From Anaeramoeba flamelloides (Eukaryota > Metamonada > Anaeramoebidae): a DNA stretch of 64,000 nucleotides. The stretch covers positions 3,987,501 through 4,051,500 of the forward strand of contig JANTQA010000063.1 of NCBI GenBank assembly GCA_027625915.1, in the 5' to 3' direction. Of this stretch, positions 34,707-44,295 are shown piece after piece. Position numbers and translations under genes: made by a program. Within the stretch, counting starts at the first letter, position 1, and each line of letters opens with the position of its first letter. The notes under the pieces are model-generated. The model worked only from the letters and a program-made list of their open reading frames with translations. It did not search any database and was not told the origin of the DNA.

Positions 34707-36539
34707 ATGAATTGTCAGATTTGATTTATTTTTATTTTCTTTGAATTTTATTAGCTTTTGAATCAATATATTTTCCATTTTTAATTCAACTTTATTTTTT
34801 TATCTTTTTTGACTTGATCTTGGAAAACTTTTACTTTTTTTTTATTAAAAAAAAAAAAAAAAAAGAATTACTTTTTATTACTCAACATTACCCCTTTAAA
34901 TCAGTACTTTTGATTTCTTTCTGATACTTTTCTTTTTTTTTATTTACTTTTAGCTCTAAAAAATAATAAAGGAACATCCCAAAAAATGTGTTTTTGATTT
35001 TTTTGTGTAATTTTTCATTTTTTTCTGAAAGTAATTTCCAGACTTTATTTAATCGGGTCTACCAGGACCGAGTCTCTAAAAAAAGTTTTTTTCTATTGAA
35101 TCCAAATCCGATTTGTAATCCATGATTTAAATATAATCCCTGAAAAAAAACCAAAAATACTCGAAAAGGGAAAATTTTCAAATGTTTTCATATACCTATT
35201 TAGTTATCAAAATTGTTGTTGAAACGGTACAGATTCTCATTTTTTCGAACTAATTTTATTGTGGGGGAGGAATAAATTCCTTAAATGTTACAAAATCTTG
35301 ATTTTTTTTTGAAATATCTCAAATACTCTTGGTAATTGTTTTTAAAACAGTTAATTGGTTTTCAAAATCATCATATTCTAACAAATTGAACAAAAATAAT
35401 AAGTACAAAAATCAAAAGCACATGATCAAAAAAAATGTTTCTGTGGAATTAAGAGTTTTGAAAAGAATCTGTATAATAAATTTTCAAAAGACAACCCAAA
35501 AAAAAAAATTCTTGAAAGAATTATTAAAATTAAAATTTCTTAGAATTGGATTTGTAAATTAAATAATAATAATTCAAAAGTAGTTTTTATTTTTTAATTT
35601 AAGGAGTTCACATCTACCAAGGAGAAGTCCAAGATTAAACAAGTTGTTATTTCCTGTAAATCATTTGGGAAAATTATTAAAATTCAAATTTTGTCAAAAT
35701 TTAAAATTTAATAAAATATGTTTATTCTGCGAATAATATTATTTTTTAAATTTGTTTCAATTTCAAAATTGGTCAAATTCTCCTTTTTTTAAAAAGAGAC
35801 AATTTAGTTGGAATATATTGGCTCTATGTATTTAAAACGCCACTTTTCGGACATATTAAGGTATATTTGGGTCGTTTGGATGATATGTTAGAGAATTTTT
35901 AAAATATTATGAAAAAAAAATTATTAACTGACCAATTAGACTTTTACCACTTATTTAACGGTAAAAATATTTCACTTATCTTTTTGAGTTAAAATTGTTT
36001 TTAAACAAAGTTTTATAAATAATTAGGATTGGTACTTTCATAATTTTGGATTTTTCAACAATTTAAGTCATAAAATACTACCGATCTTAAAATAATAATT
36101 TTGATCCCCCCCCTCCCCCCCCATAAACCTTAAAAACATTAAAAACTTTCATACTGAAGATAAAAATTAAGAAAATCTTCTAAAATATAAAAAAAATCAA
36201 TTTGACTAATTTTGAAATTTTACCAAATTTAAGATTTAATAATATACCCAAGCTATTATAAAAAAGATAAAAATAAAATTATAAATATGGTCAGATTATT
36301 TTCACAAAAAATTGGTTGAAATATGATAAAAAATCAAACAATGCATCTGAAATGAAGAAATTAAATAACAACCCATTCAGTGTGACAAACATCAAACTTT
36401 AATATAAATATCATATACAATAATAAATATTATTTGTAATAAACTAAAATTCAAAATTTTCCACACAGATAAAACATTCCAAACAATCAAAATAATACAA
36501 TTTAATTGAAATTTAAGATAATTTTGATTTTTGTAAAAT

Positions 36540-36850
36540 ATGATAATCATTTTTTCATCTTTTAGTTTTTGTTTTTATTTCATTGTTTGAATTACGTAAT
36601 TTGCTTCGTTGGATCAAAATTTTTCTAAAAGGTTTATATTATGTTAAAGTCGAGTTGTTCCAAATAGAAAAACTCAAATAAAATTAGTTGGTAGTATCTA
36701 ACCTTTGATCGATCAATATTCCTAATAGAATTTAAACAAATTTACTAATGTATTTTTTTGTTTTGCTCTCTCCAAAATTTTTGACACACCCATGATTTAT
36801 TTGTATTGATAATTATTTATTTATTGTTTTGTGAGTATTTTATTTTATAA
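36540..36850. mobile_element. Partial MITE family C copy
   Basis: Shares the centre of family C in the orientation of 5775-6312: TTTTTCATCTTTTAGTTTTT, TTGCTTCGTTGGATC, TTTGATCGATCAAT and CCAAAATTTTTGACACACCC. The left terminus is not recognisable. Confidence 0.6.
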
Positions 36851-37604
36851 AAAGGTGTTAACATTTCAATTGGTGAATGGTTCTAATTTGGTAAATCTTC
36901 GAGAAGTGGTTAAATAAGTTTTTTTTTTCACAAATCGAATTTTGGTGTGTTAAAAATTTTGAATTGGGGTTTATAACCAACATATCAACCCTTTAAATTT
37001 TTAAATCATTGTATTTATTCTTATTAATATTACTACAATTATTAAAACTCTTTAGTTTCCAAAAAAAAAGGTCTATTTTGAGTTGAAAATATCAGATTAA
37101 TAACTTAATGAATTTTGTTTTAAATGCCTTTAAGATGTTATATTTCATAAGAAATAATATACAGTTCTAAAAACACTCTTCATCTAAAAAAACTTAAATC
37201 CAAAAAAAAAAATTACTCATGGTAAATATTGTTGAACCATATTTTTCTTCAGGATTCATAAGAATACTGTATAAACACATATTTTGCTCTATTCTTTTCA
37301 GTTCTAGAAAATTCAAAAAATGTTTCCTTTATTTTCCAGGGTTAAAAATAACTGAATGAAATATAAAATTTTACTCTATTCTTTTAAATTCTGGAAAAAC
37401 TAAAAGGAGTTTTCTTGAGGTTTTCTATTTATTTGTGAAGTGTTCTAGATTTTGTTTTAATTTGTAACATAAAGAGAAAATTAAATAAATTTTCGGTTTA
37501 TTTATCAAATTTTAAATAACCTAACGACCAACAGAGGGGTTAATTTTGTTGAATCTCCTCCTTTAAATAATAATAAAAAAAAATAAATTGCCTTTTTTAG
37601 AACC

Positions 37605-37735
37605 ACTATCGGACCACATTTAAGTTTCGTACAAAGTCAAAGATCGATCAACTATGGGCCAAAATAATAGGTCTCCACACCTAATACACGATAATCTCTT
37701 TTTTTCCCCCTTTCAGGAATTTTAAACCTTAAATT
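37605..37735. repeat. Partial MITE family F copy
   Basis: One arm of the family F element: an ACCACTAT..ACC start, AAGATCGATCAACTA, ACACCTAATACACGATAATC and TTTCAGGAATTTTAAACCTT. It parallels 40270-40401 in the eL43 intron. The opposite arm is absent. Confidence 0.6.
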
Positions 37736-38030
37736 ATAAAAAATTGACAACTAAAAAAAAAAGCTTTTAAAAAGAGATAATGTTGTCCATATGACATACA
37801 ATGTTATTAGATTATGGGGTGTGTTTTTCATGAACATTTTTTTGGGAATATGACCAATGAAAATTGAGAACTTTCATTTGTTTTTCCGAATGGGTCATTG
37901 TTAAATTGCAAAAAATTTACAGCTAAAAAAAAAAGATTTTAACAAGAGATAATGTTGTCCTGATGACATACAATGTTATTAGATGATGGGGTGTGTTGTT
38001 GATGAAAATTTTTGCAAGAATATGACCAAT
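37731..38030. repeat. Tandem duplication, 172-bp period
   Basis: Two consecutive units starting at 37731 and 37903 share GAGATAATGTTGTCC, GACATACAATGTTATTAGAT and GATGGGGTGTGTT. A fragment of the junction (GCCATCTT.TCG.GAAAATG) recurs at about 44000. Confidence 0.75.
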
Positions 38031-38128
38031 TTACAATCAGCCATCTTCTCGCGAAAATGTTCATTAGAATTAGTGAGTGGTTGTTGGTAAATTGATTCTG
38101 TATCATTTGATTCTATTCTTAAAGAATA

Positions 38129-38268
38129 TCAATTAAGGAAGAGTGTTCTTTTGCTATCAAGAGGGAAGCTGAGATTGGTTTCTTTCTCAAATTCTTCAAT
38201 AAATCTAAGTGTGAGAAAAAGTTCCTGTTTGTCTTTCAAAATTATTTCGAGAACTTCTTTCAGCAGAA
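38129..38268 (-). other. Orphan terminal-exon candidate
   Basis: The minus strand after a TATTTAG acceptor reads 45 residues ending at TGA (LLKEVLEIILKDKQELFLTL, then RFIEEFEKETNLSFPL). Composition, charge pattern and local GC are those of coding DNA. There is no ATG in frame, and a TAA lies just before the splice site, so an upstream exon is required. None was found between here and eL27. It may be the last exon of a gene whose other exons lie beyond the ribosomal pair, or a leftover of a lost gene. Family unknown. Confidence 0.35.
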
Positions 38269-38515
38269 CTAAATATTAAAAAGAAAAGAAGCTTTTTTTT
38301 AAAAAAAAAAACAAAAAGCAAACACAAAAAAAATGAAATTTTGTGATTTGGAAAAAATGACAAAGAAAAAGAGAGTTGTCATTCTGTAACTTTATTGTTT
38401 TTGATCTATTAAATTAAAAATTTGTTTTTTTTTGTTATTTTTCTTGTTTGTAAAAGTTAAATAAAAAAAAAAAAATTTTGATCCAAGTCTTAGTAAACAT
38501 TCATAGTGTTTGAAT

Positions 38516-39087
38516 TTAAAATCTTAATTTTGTGAAAAGCCATTTATTTTTACCATTTAAGTATCTATTGATTGGAGGAAAACAAAAAAGAAACAAGAAA
38601 ATTTTAGATTAAAAAAGAAAATATTTTGAAAAGAAATTGAGTTTTTGAGACATTCGTTTTTTGTTTTTGAAATCAAAAAAGAAAAACCAAAAAAAAACTA
38701 AAAAAAGAAAAAAAAAGTTGTTTACTTTTTTGTTAATGCTTTTTTTAATTCTTTTTTCATTTCGCTTCTGGTTGAGACGTCACCAAAGAGTTTGAGGTTA
38801 GCCTTTTTTTTAGATACATTAAGGCTTATGTTGTATCTTGTTGGCATTAAATGGGCTTGGTTAACAACCTTGACGAAAGGCTTGACGGAAGATCTTCTTG
38901 CTTTTTGTCTTTTTTTCATTTGTCTGTTGATCTTTTTTGGATAATGATCAATTCCAACAACAAGGCAATGTGGGAAGTTGTATCCTTTTGGGTTGGCTTC
39001 GTCCCAGTTTTGAATAACAACAGCTTTTCTTCCTGCAAATCTTCCTCTAAGAAGGATTACGGCTTTTTTTTCTTTGTAGATGTTCAT
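38516..39087 (-). CDS. RPL27: Large-subunit ribosomal protein eL27 (RPL27)
   Basis: Two exons on the minus strand, 39087-38726 and 38564-38516, separated by a 161-nt intron (donor GTAAAC, acceptor CAATAG). Together they give 136 aa, the usual family length. The main exon shows the KOW-type start (AVILLRGRFAGRKAVVIQNW), FPHCLVVGIDHYPKKI, SSVKPFVKVVNQAHLMPTRY and a basic helix. Read without splicing, the frame stops 12 codons after this helix (at 38722) and loses the conserved end. The 49-nt second exon restores YLNGKNKWLFTKLRF, the counterpart of the human YKTGKNKWFFQKLRF. The ATG lies directly after TTTTCAG, so a 5' UTR intron is possible. It is a 60S subunit protein. Confidence 0.95.
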
Positions 39088-39336
39088 CTGAAAATAAATG
39101 TAAGAAATTGAAAAAAAATGAAAAAGATTCTATTATTTTTGAAACACAAAATAGGATTATCCTAAAGTCCAATTTATTAAACAACCAAGTCTTCAAAATA
39201 TGTTCAGAAATATAGAGATATTTTAAGCCCATCCTATACTTTTTTTCAATAAAATATTTCATTTTTCTTCTTTTCAAGAAGCGATCAAAGATCAATTTTG
39301 GGAATATCACTTTTCTATTATTATTAATTATTTAAA
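39088..39336. promoter_or_regulatory. Divergent promoter of eL27 and eL43
   Basis: Only 249 nt separate the start codons of two ribosomal protein genes transcribed in opposite directions, so both promoters must lie here or inside the genes. The block contains no repeat element. No TATA box or other known motif can be named with confidence. Part of it may be a short 5' UTR intron of eL27. Confidence 0.6.
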
Positions 39337-40598
39337 ATGGGGAGAAGAACAAAAAAAGTTGGTATTACAGGAAAATATGGTCCACGTTATGGCGCTTCGT
39401 TGTGTGTTTCTTTTCTGTTTTATATATTTCAATGGACCTTTATCTTATTTGTTTTGTAAAAAAAAAAGAAAAAGAATCTACTTGATCATCAATTACAAAA
39501 AAACTAATAACAAATAACAACCTTTTTTTTTGTATCAAAACTTTAAATTCTATTCCAAAAGGCGTAAACAAATCAGAAAAATTGAAGTTGCTCAACACTC
39601 AAGATTTACTTGTCCATTTTGTGGAAAGGTAATTTTTCGTTTTTTTTTTCAACAGGATTGTGTGCTTAATCCTATAACCCTTCCTACTTAATTACTAAAA
39701 AAATTCAATCTACAAAAAGGATGCTGTAAAAAGAGATTCATGGGGAATTTGGCTTTGTACCAAATGTAAACACACAATGGCCGGCGGAGCGTCTACCCAA
39801 AGGTAAAAGTTTTTTAATCTCTTTTTGGATACATTTAAGGTTTACAATCCCTGAAATTTGAAAAAAGATTGTCTTGTATTGGGTGTGTCGTTTTTAATAA
39901 TTAGGTTCTTAACTGATTGATCTTGTGCTTGGTATGGATTTTAATAGTAGGTTCAAAAAGCCACTTTTTTGACAATTTATTTTTTTTTTTCCGAAATCCG
40001 AATTGAAGAGTTTAAGATTAATTAGCTGGAACTTAAGTTATAAAAAAATGTGTTTTGTAGGTTGTTGATTGAAATTTTTAATTAAGGTTTGGTGTTGTTT
40101 GGAGCTTTTAAAAAATTATATTTTTTCATTTGGTTAATTGACTAAAAAGTAAATCAAGATTCTTTTCTACAACCCAAAATTCAAAAGTTATTCTTGAACA
40201 CCTACCAACCTATTAATCTTACACTCTTCAATTCGGATTTCGGAAAAAATAAAAAAAAAATTGTCAAAAATTGCCATTTTGAGCCACTATTATAATCCAT
40301 ACCAAGCACAAGATCGATCAGCTAAATACCAAATTAGCAATTCACTGAACCCTACACCAGATAATCTTTTTTTCAAATTTCAGGGATTGTAAACCTTAAA
40401 TCTCTTCTATTTTTAATCTTTTTTCTCAGAACAAAGGATCTTTAAGCAACAAACAATCCAAAGAAAATTTGTGTTCTTTTTTCTTTTTTTGTAAATTATT
40501 CCCTCACACAACAATCAATTCATTTTAATAATAGCACACCTTCTGACGTTACAGCAAGATCAACTATAAGACGACTTAGGGAAGTTCGTGAAAATTAA
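39337..40598 (+). CDS. RPL37A: Large-subunit ribosomal protein eL43 (RPL37A)
   Basis: Four short exons: 39337-39401, 39562-39628, 39720-39802 and 40535-40598, with donors GTGTGT, GTAATT and GTAAAA and all acceptors ending in AG. They join to a 92-residue protein, the same length as the human one. The sequence runs MGRRTKKVGITGKYGPRYGA, SLRKQIRKIEVAQHSRF, then a four-cysteine zinc ribbon (TCPFCGK ... WLCTKCKHTMAGGA), and ends TARSTIRRLREVREN. Both CxxC pairs needed for zinc are intact. Exons this small are invisible to simple ORF finding. It belongs to the 60S subunit and shares its promoter region with eL27. Confidence 0.96.
39833..40401. mobile_element. MITE family F inside eL43 intron 3
   Basis: TTTAAGGTTTACAATCCCTG at the left is matched perfectly by CAGGGATTGTAAACCTTAAA at the right (~34-bp near-perfect ends). 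Long arms follow: AGCACAAGATCGATCAGCTA and CAATTCGGATTTCGG on the right echo inverted forms on the left. Total 569 bp of a 732-nt intron. Non-coding. The near-perfect termini suggest a fairly recent insertion. Confidence 0.8.
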
Positions 40599-40993
40599 AT
40601 TCTGTTCAAATTCCAACCACCATCACCAACAGTAATTCGATTGAAAAAAAAAAAAATTCCATATCAACATTGAAAAAATTTAAAGTCAAAATTTCAAACA
40701 ATCCTTTTAGAATCACAAAATATTCCATTTGTTCTTGGAATCTGATTCTTTATTCAAACTTTTTTTCAATTTATCTAGGTAAAAAGAAGTAAAATGTTTC
40801 AATAAATTGATTAATTAAATCAACTAAAATAAATAACATTTTTCCAACCCATTAAGCTATATATTTTTCCTTTTCTATTTATTTTTAATTTTATTGATTT
40901 TGCTGTTTTTATAAAAAATCATTTACAAATTTAAAAATTAAGGTTTTTGCTTTCTTATGAAAATTTGCTGTTTTTTTATTTCTTGAAGGGAAT

Positions 40994-41033
40994 AATCTCT
41001 ATTAAATTTTTTTACCTAAATTTAATAGAGATT
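40994..41033. repeat. Perfect short hairpin downstream of eL43
   Basis: AATCTCTATTAAATTT and AAATTTAATAGAGATT pair perfectly around an 8-nt loop, about 400 nt beyond the eL43 stop. It could act in transcript end formation or be a chance or repeat remnant; no second copy was seen. Confidence 0.6.
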
Positions 41034-41406
41034 GAGAATATTTTTTACCAATTACTTAGATTTGAAAAGCCCCTGTTTATTTTCAATATTAAACATATTT
41101 CTAGATAAGGAATCCTTATTTAGAAATTGGCCAAAAAAAAAAAAAAAATTTAAAGAAAATTATCAATTTCAAATTTTTCATCAAATAAAAGAAGATTATT
41201 ACCTTTATTAAATCCCCAATAAATAATTTTTCAAGTCAAAAACTACTTTAAGATGTTGAAAAAAACAACAAAAGAAAGAAATTAAGATTTTTATTAAGTC
41301 TAATAACTAGATTTAAAATTTGACAACAATCGATTATTAATATTAAACTACATTTCCATTCAAATTTTCCCTGTAAAAAATGGAAAATTCACTCATTTTT
41401 TGAGAA

Positions 41407-41820
41407 CCGGTATGGGCAAGTGGCAACACAGCCTAGTGTACAATCTGAGAGAATCGGTATGGGTAAGTGGCAACACAGCCTAGTGTACAATCTGAAGGCC
41501 GGTGTTCTATTCCCTTAACCATTATTTCTTATTGTTTACCATTTTCTCAAATAGCCACCACCGTGTAATTTTAATTAAAAATCGGGCTTATGCTTCTTAG
41601 AACCACTAATTCTTTGAGGAAATCGTTTGTCCGAATTGAATCTTTTTGACTATTATAAAACTGAACGGAATTGGAAAAAAATCCCTCTCAATTTATGGAG
41701 CGGATCCGATTTTTGGGAGAAATGACCAGCTCTCACTTGGTTCAACAATATCTCTAAATCAAATTAGGTATTCTGGCAAACAGGTGGACTTTTAGTACCC
41801 ACTCTTTAATGGAAAAAAAA
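41407..41820 (+). mobile_element. tRNA-derived SINE with duplicated head
   Basis: The 5' end carries a pol III box A-like TGGGCAAGTGG (41413) that recurs 47 bp later as TGGGTAAGTGG (41460), because the first 47 bp are duplicated almost exactly. A box B-like GGTGTTCTATTCC lies at 41501. About 300 bp of unrelated body follows, ending in an A10 tail. The insertion is flanked by a direct repeat, AATTCACTCATTTTTTGAGAA (41385) and AATTCACTCATTTTTTTAAGAA (41821), a ~20-bp target duplication as made by LINE machinery. No cloverleaf can be closed, so it is not a functional tRNA. Only one copy is present in the window. Confidence 0.65.
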
Positions 41821-42435
41821 AATTCACTCATTTTTTTAAGAATGAACCAACCTAAGGTTGTTTTGAAATAAGAAAAATAATATAATTCAGAACTGAATTT
41901 ATATTCAAAAAAGAAATACAATAACGAACTATTAATTTTGTAAAAAAATAAAATGTTAAAAAAATTATTTAGCCACTTCCATTCGTTGAAACCTCTCGGG
42001 TAAAATATCTAATGTTCTTTAGGAAATAAAAAAATGTTGACAATAAGATTTTTTGATAGTAAATAAATTTATTTTAAACGAAATTACATAGCCTCAATTT
42101 TCAAAAAGTTATTCAGCCTTTTTTAGCATTTTTATTTTTTTAAATTAACTTTCTTTTTAAAAAATTAAAAAACTGAAAGAAAAAAAACCAAAAAGTAAGA
42201 GAAAAAGAAAAATAAAAAAAACGAATATGAAAAAAAAAAAAAAAACAAAATAAGATAAAATAATCAGATTTAAAAATTGAAAAATTTTTTTAAATTAGAA
42301 ATATATTTTGTATTTCTTCAATAGAACTGGATCCGTTTATCTGAAAAAGAGTTTAGTTTTTAAAATATTTAAAAATTATTAGATAATAATATTAAAATAA
42401 ATAGTCTTATCTTAAAGTACCATCAAATGCTCTTA

Positions 42436-42505
42436 TTTTCCAGAATTTGATAAAGATAAAGTAAATTTTAAAATTTCACTCTATCCTTTAAAATTCTAGA
42501 AAAGC
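42436..42505. repeat. ~70-nt hairpin family member
   Basis: TTTTCCAGAATTTGATAAAG pairs with CCTTTAAAATTCTAGAAAAG. Some mismatches. Confidence 0.55.
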
Positions 42506-42774
42506 CATAGATGTTTTTTTTTTTTTTTTTGTGAAGATGAAAATAAAATTAAGAAATTGTCTTGTTATACCTTTGAAAAAAAACCTAACCATAAAAAATA
42601 ATTTAAATGAAAGTATTTAACATCCATTTTAAAACCCACAAAATTATAAAAATTATGGAAATGGATATTCTTATATTTATGATAAGAATCAATTAAAAAT
42701 TATAATCTCACAATTTATGCAAAAACTATTTAAATCTAAAAACAGATGACTATATCTATCATTTTTTCTGTAAC

Positions 42775-43190
42775 AGTGTCGTAGAGTGCCTAGAGTTCCA
42801 AGGGTTTTTTGAGGTTTTCTGTTTTATTAGTGAAGTGTTCTAACTTTTCTTGAGGGTTTCTATTTTATTTGTGAAATATATTGATTTTCGTTAGGTTTTT
42901 TTTACTTTTTGAAATAAAAAGAAAATTTTATGTTTATTTTCGGTTTATTTCCTAGAAATTAAAAAAAGCTTCCGGTGGTTTTCCAGTGGTTTTCCAGTGG
43001 TTTTCTGTTTTATTTGTTAAGTGTTCTAGATTTTCTTGAGTTTTTCTGTTTATTTGACGATCTATGGATTTTACAAATAAACAGAAAACCGAAAAAAACC
43101 TAACGAAAATCTATTGATTTTCCCAATAAATAGAAAACTCAAAAAAAACCAATGAAAACTTATTGTGGTGCAAAATTAACAGAAAACTTC
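42775..43190. repeat. Repeated T-rich tail modules and their inverse
   Basis: Successive variants of TTTTCTGTTTTATT.GTGAAG and GTGTTCTA..TTTTCTTGAG occur at 42815-43055, followed by inverted versions (AAATAAACAGAAAACC, AAATAGAAAACTC) at 43075-43190. The modules are those that trail the hairpins at 25.8 and 37.4 kb. GTCGTAGAGTGCC near 42778 is a tag also seen at 43592 and 43788. Confidence 0.55.
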
Positions 43191-43209
43191 AAGAAAATCC
43201 AACATCACT

Positions 43210-43276
43210 TTCCCGTGATTTAAAAGAATTGAGAAAAATCAAATATTTTACTCAATTCTTTTGAATTCTGGAAAAA
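43210..43276. repeat. ~70-nt hairpin family member
   Basis: GATTTAAAAGAATTGAG is answered by CTCAATTCTTTTGAATTCTG. The outer left arm is degraded. Confidence 0.55.
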
Positions 43277-43605
43277 GTTAACGGAGGTTTTTTTTATTTA
43301 AGAAATAAACAGAAAATTAAATAAAATTTCAGTTTCTTTCTTAAATTAAAAAAAAAACTAACGACGCCCATTCTATGAAGAAAGTCGAACAATTTGGATT
43401 TAAGATTTAATACAAATAAACAAGAATAAAAAACTCTAGAATAATATGTTTGATAATATTGAAAATAAATACTAATTATTTATCTTGTCATTGGTAAATG
43501 ATAATGAAAATTTTGGTACATTATTAAAATTTCTAAAAAAAATTTCGAAATTAGGAGAAGTGTGAAGAGTGTTATCATGTGCCTTCAGGTACCGTAGAGT
43601 ACCAA

Positions 43606-43872
43606 GCTTTTCCAGAATTCAAAAGAATAGACAAAAATAAAAAATTTTACTCAATTTTTTTAAATACTGGAAAAGGTAACGGTGGTTTTTTCTGAATCAA
43701 AAGAATTGAGCAAAAACAAAGATTTTACTCAATTCTTTTAAATTCTGAAAAGCCAAACATAAAGATTCCGTTAAGTGTCTTCAGGTGCCGTAGAGTGCCA
43801 AGCTTTTCCATAATTCAAAAGAATAGAGTAAAATCAAAGATTTAACTCTATTCTTTTAAATTATGGAAAAGC
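43606..43872. repeat. Cluster of three ~70-nt hairpins
   Basis: Hairpins at 43606-43676, 43686-43753 and 43802-43872. The last is best: GCTTTTCCATAATTCAAAAG and CTTTTAAATTATGGAAAAGC pair, and with AATAGAGT/ACTCTATT the stem reaches ~30 bp with about one mismatch and a loop of ~8 nt. Two units are preceded by the tag CTTCAGGT(A/G)CCGTAGAGT(A/G)CCA. Covariation (CATAAT/ATTATG here, CAGAAT/ATTCTG elsewhere) hints that the stem is kept, although independent mutation of a palindromic repeat could look the same. Confidence 0.65.
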
Positions 43873-44295
43873 TAACGACGGTTCAAGGAAATTAATTTCC
43901 TCCCTTCAAGATATTCAAAATCAAAAAAAAAAAAAAATTATTGTTAAATTTAAGAGTCAAATGGCCATTTCTAGTGTAATGTGAAGGATTTTCGATCGGC
44001 CATCTTTTCGTGAAAATGGTCATTGTAAAGTTGTTTTTTTTGTTCTTGCAATTCTTTATTTACGAAATAATTAAAAAATCAAAATAAAAAAAAAAAAAAG
44101 TAAAAATGAAAGAAAATATATTTTAATATTAAAAACAGCAATTTAATATTAAATTCTATGATAAAAAAAAATATATAGTTTTGGTAGAAAGCATTCAAGA
44201 AAATCACTAATGATCTAATTAACAAGATGTAGTCATAATATAAAAATATAAAAAAAAAAAAAAAAAAACAAAAAAAACAAATTCTTTTAAAAAAT

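Larger units (their letters stand above)
34707..38515. other. Repeat-rich intergenic region before eL27
   Basis: Contents: a C8-T-C8 run at 36106-36122, a partial family C copy (36540-36850), hairpin/tail modules (37336-37470), a partial family F copy (37605-37735), a 172-bp tandem duplication (37731-38030) and an orphan minus-strand coding-like block (38129-38268). The 77-codon open frame at 35329-35562 is lysine/leucine rich with no known family. Confidence 0.5.
40599..44295. other. Intergenic region with SINE and hairpin repeats
   Basis: No gene recognised between eL43 and the 3' end of PP2C. It contains a perfect 15-16-bp hairpin (40994-41033), a tRNA-like SINE (41407-41820), poly-A-rich sequence (42130-42250), and from 42430 to 43880 a field of ~70-nt hairpins with T-rich tail modules. 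Confidence 0.55.

Noticed and set aside
35603-35640. GVHIYQGEV peptide resembling the LINE QG block
   Set aside because: Too short, with a stop two codons later and no FADD or other RT block nearby.
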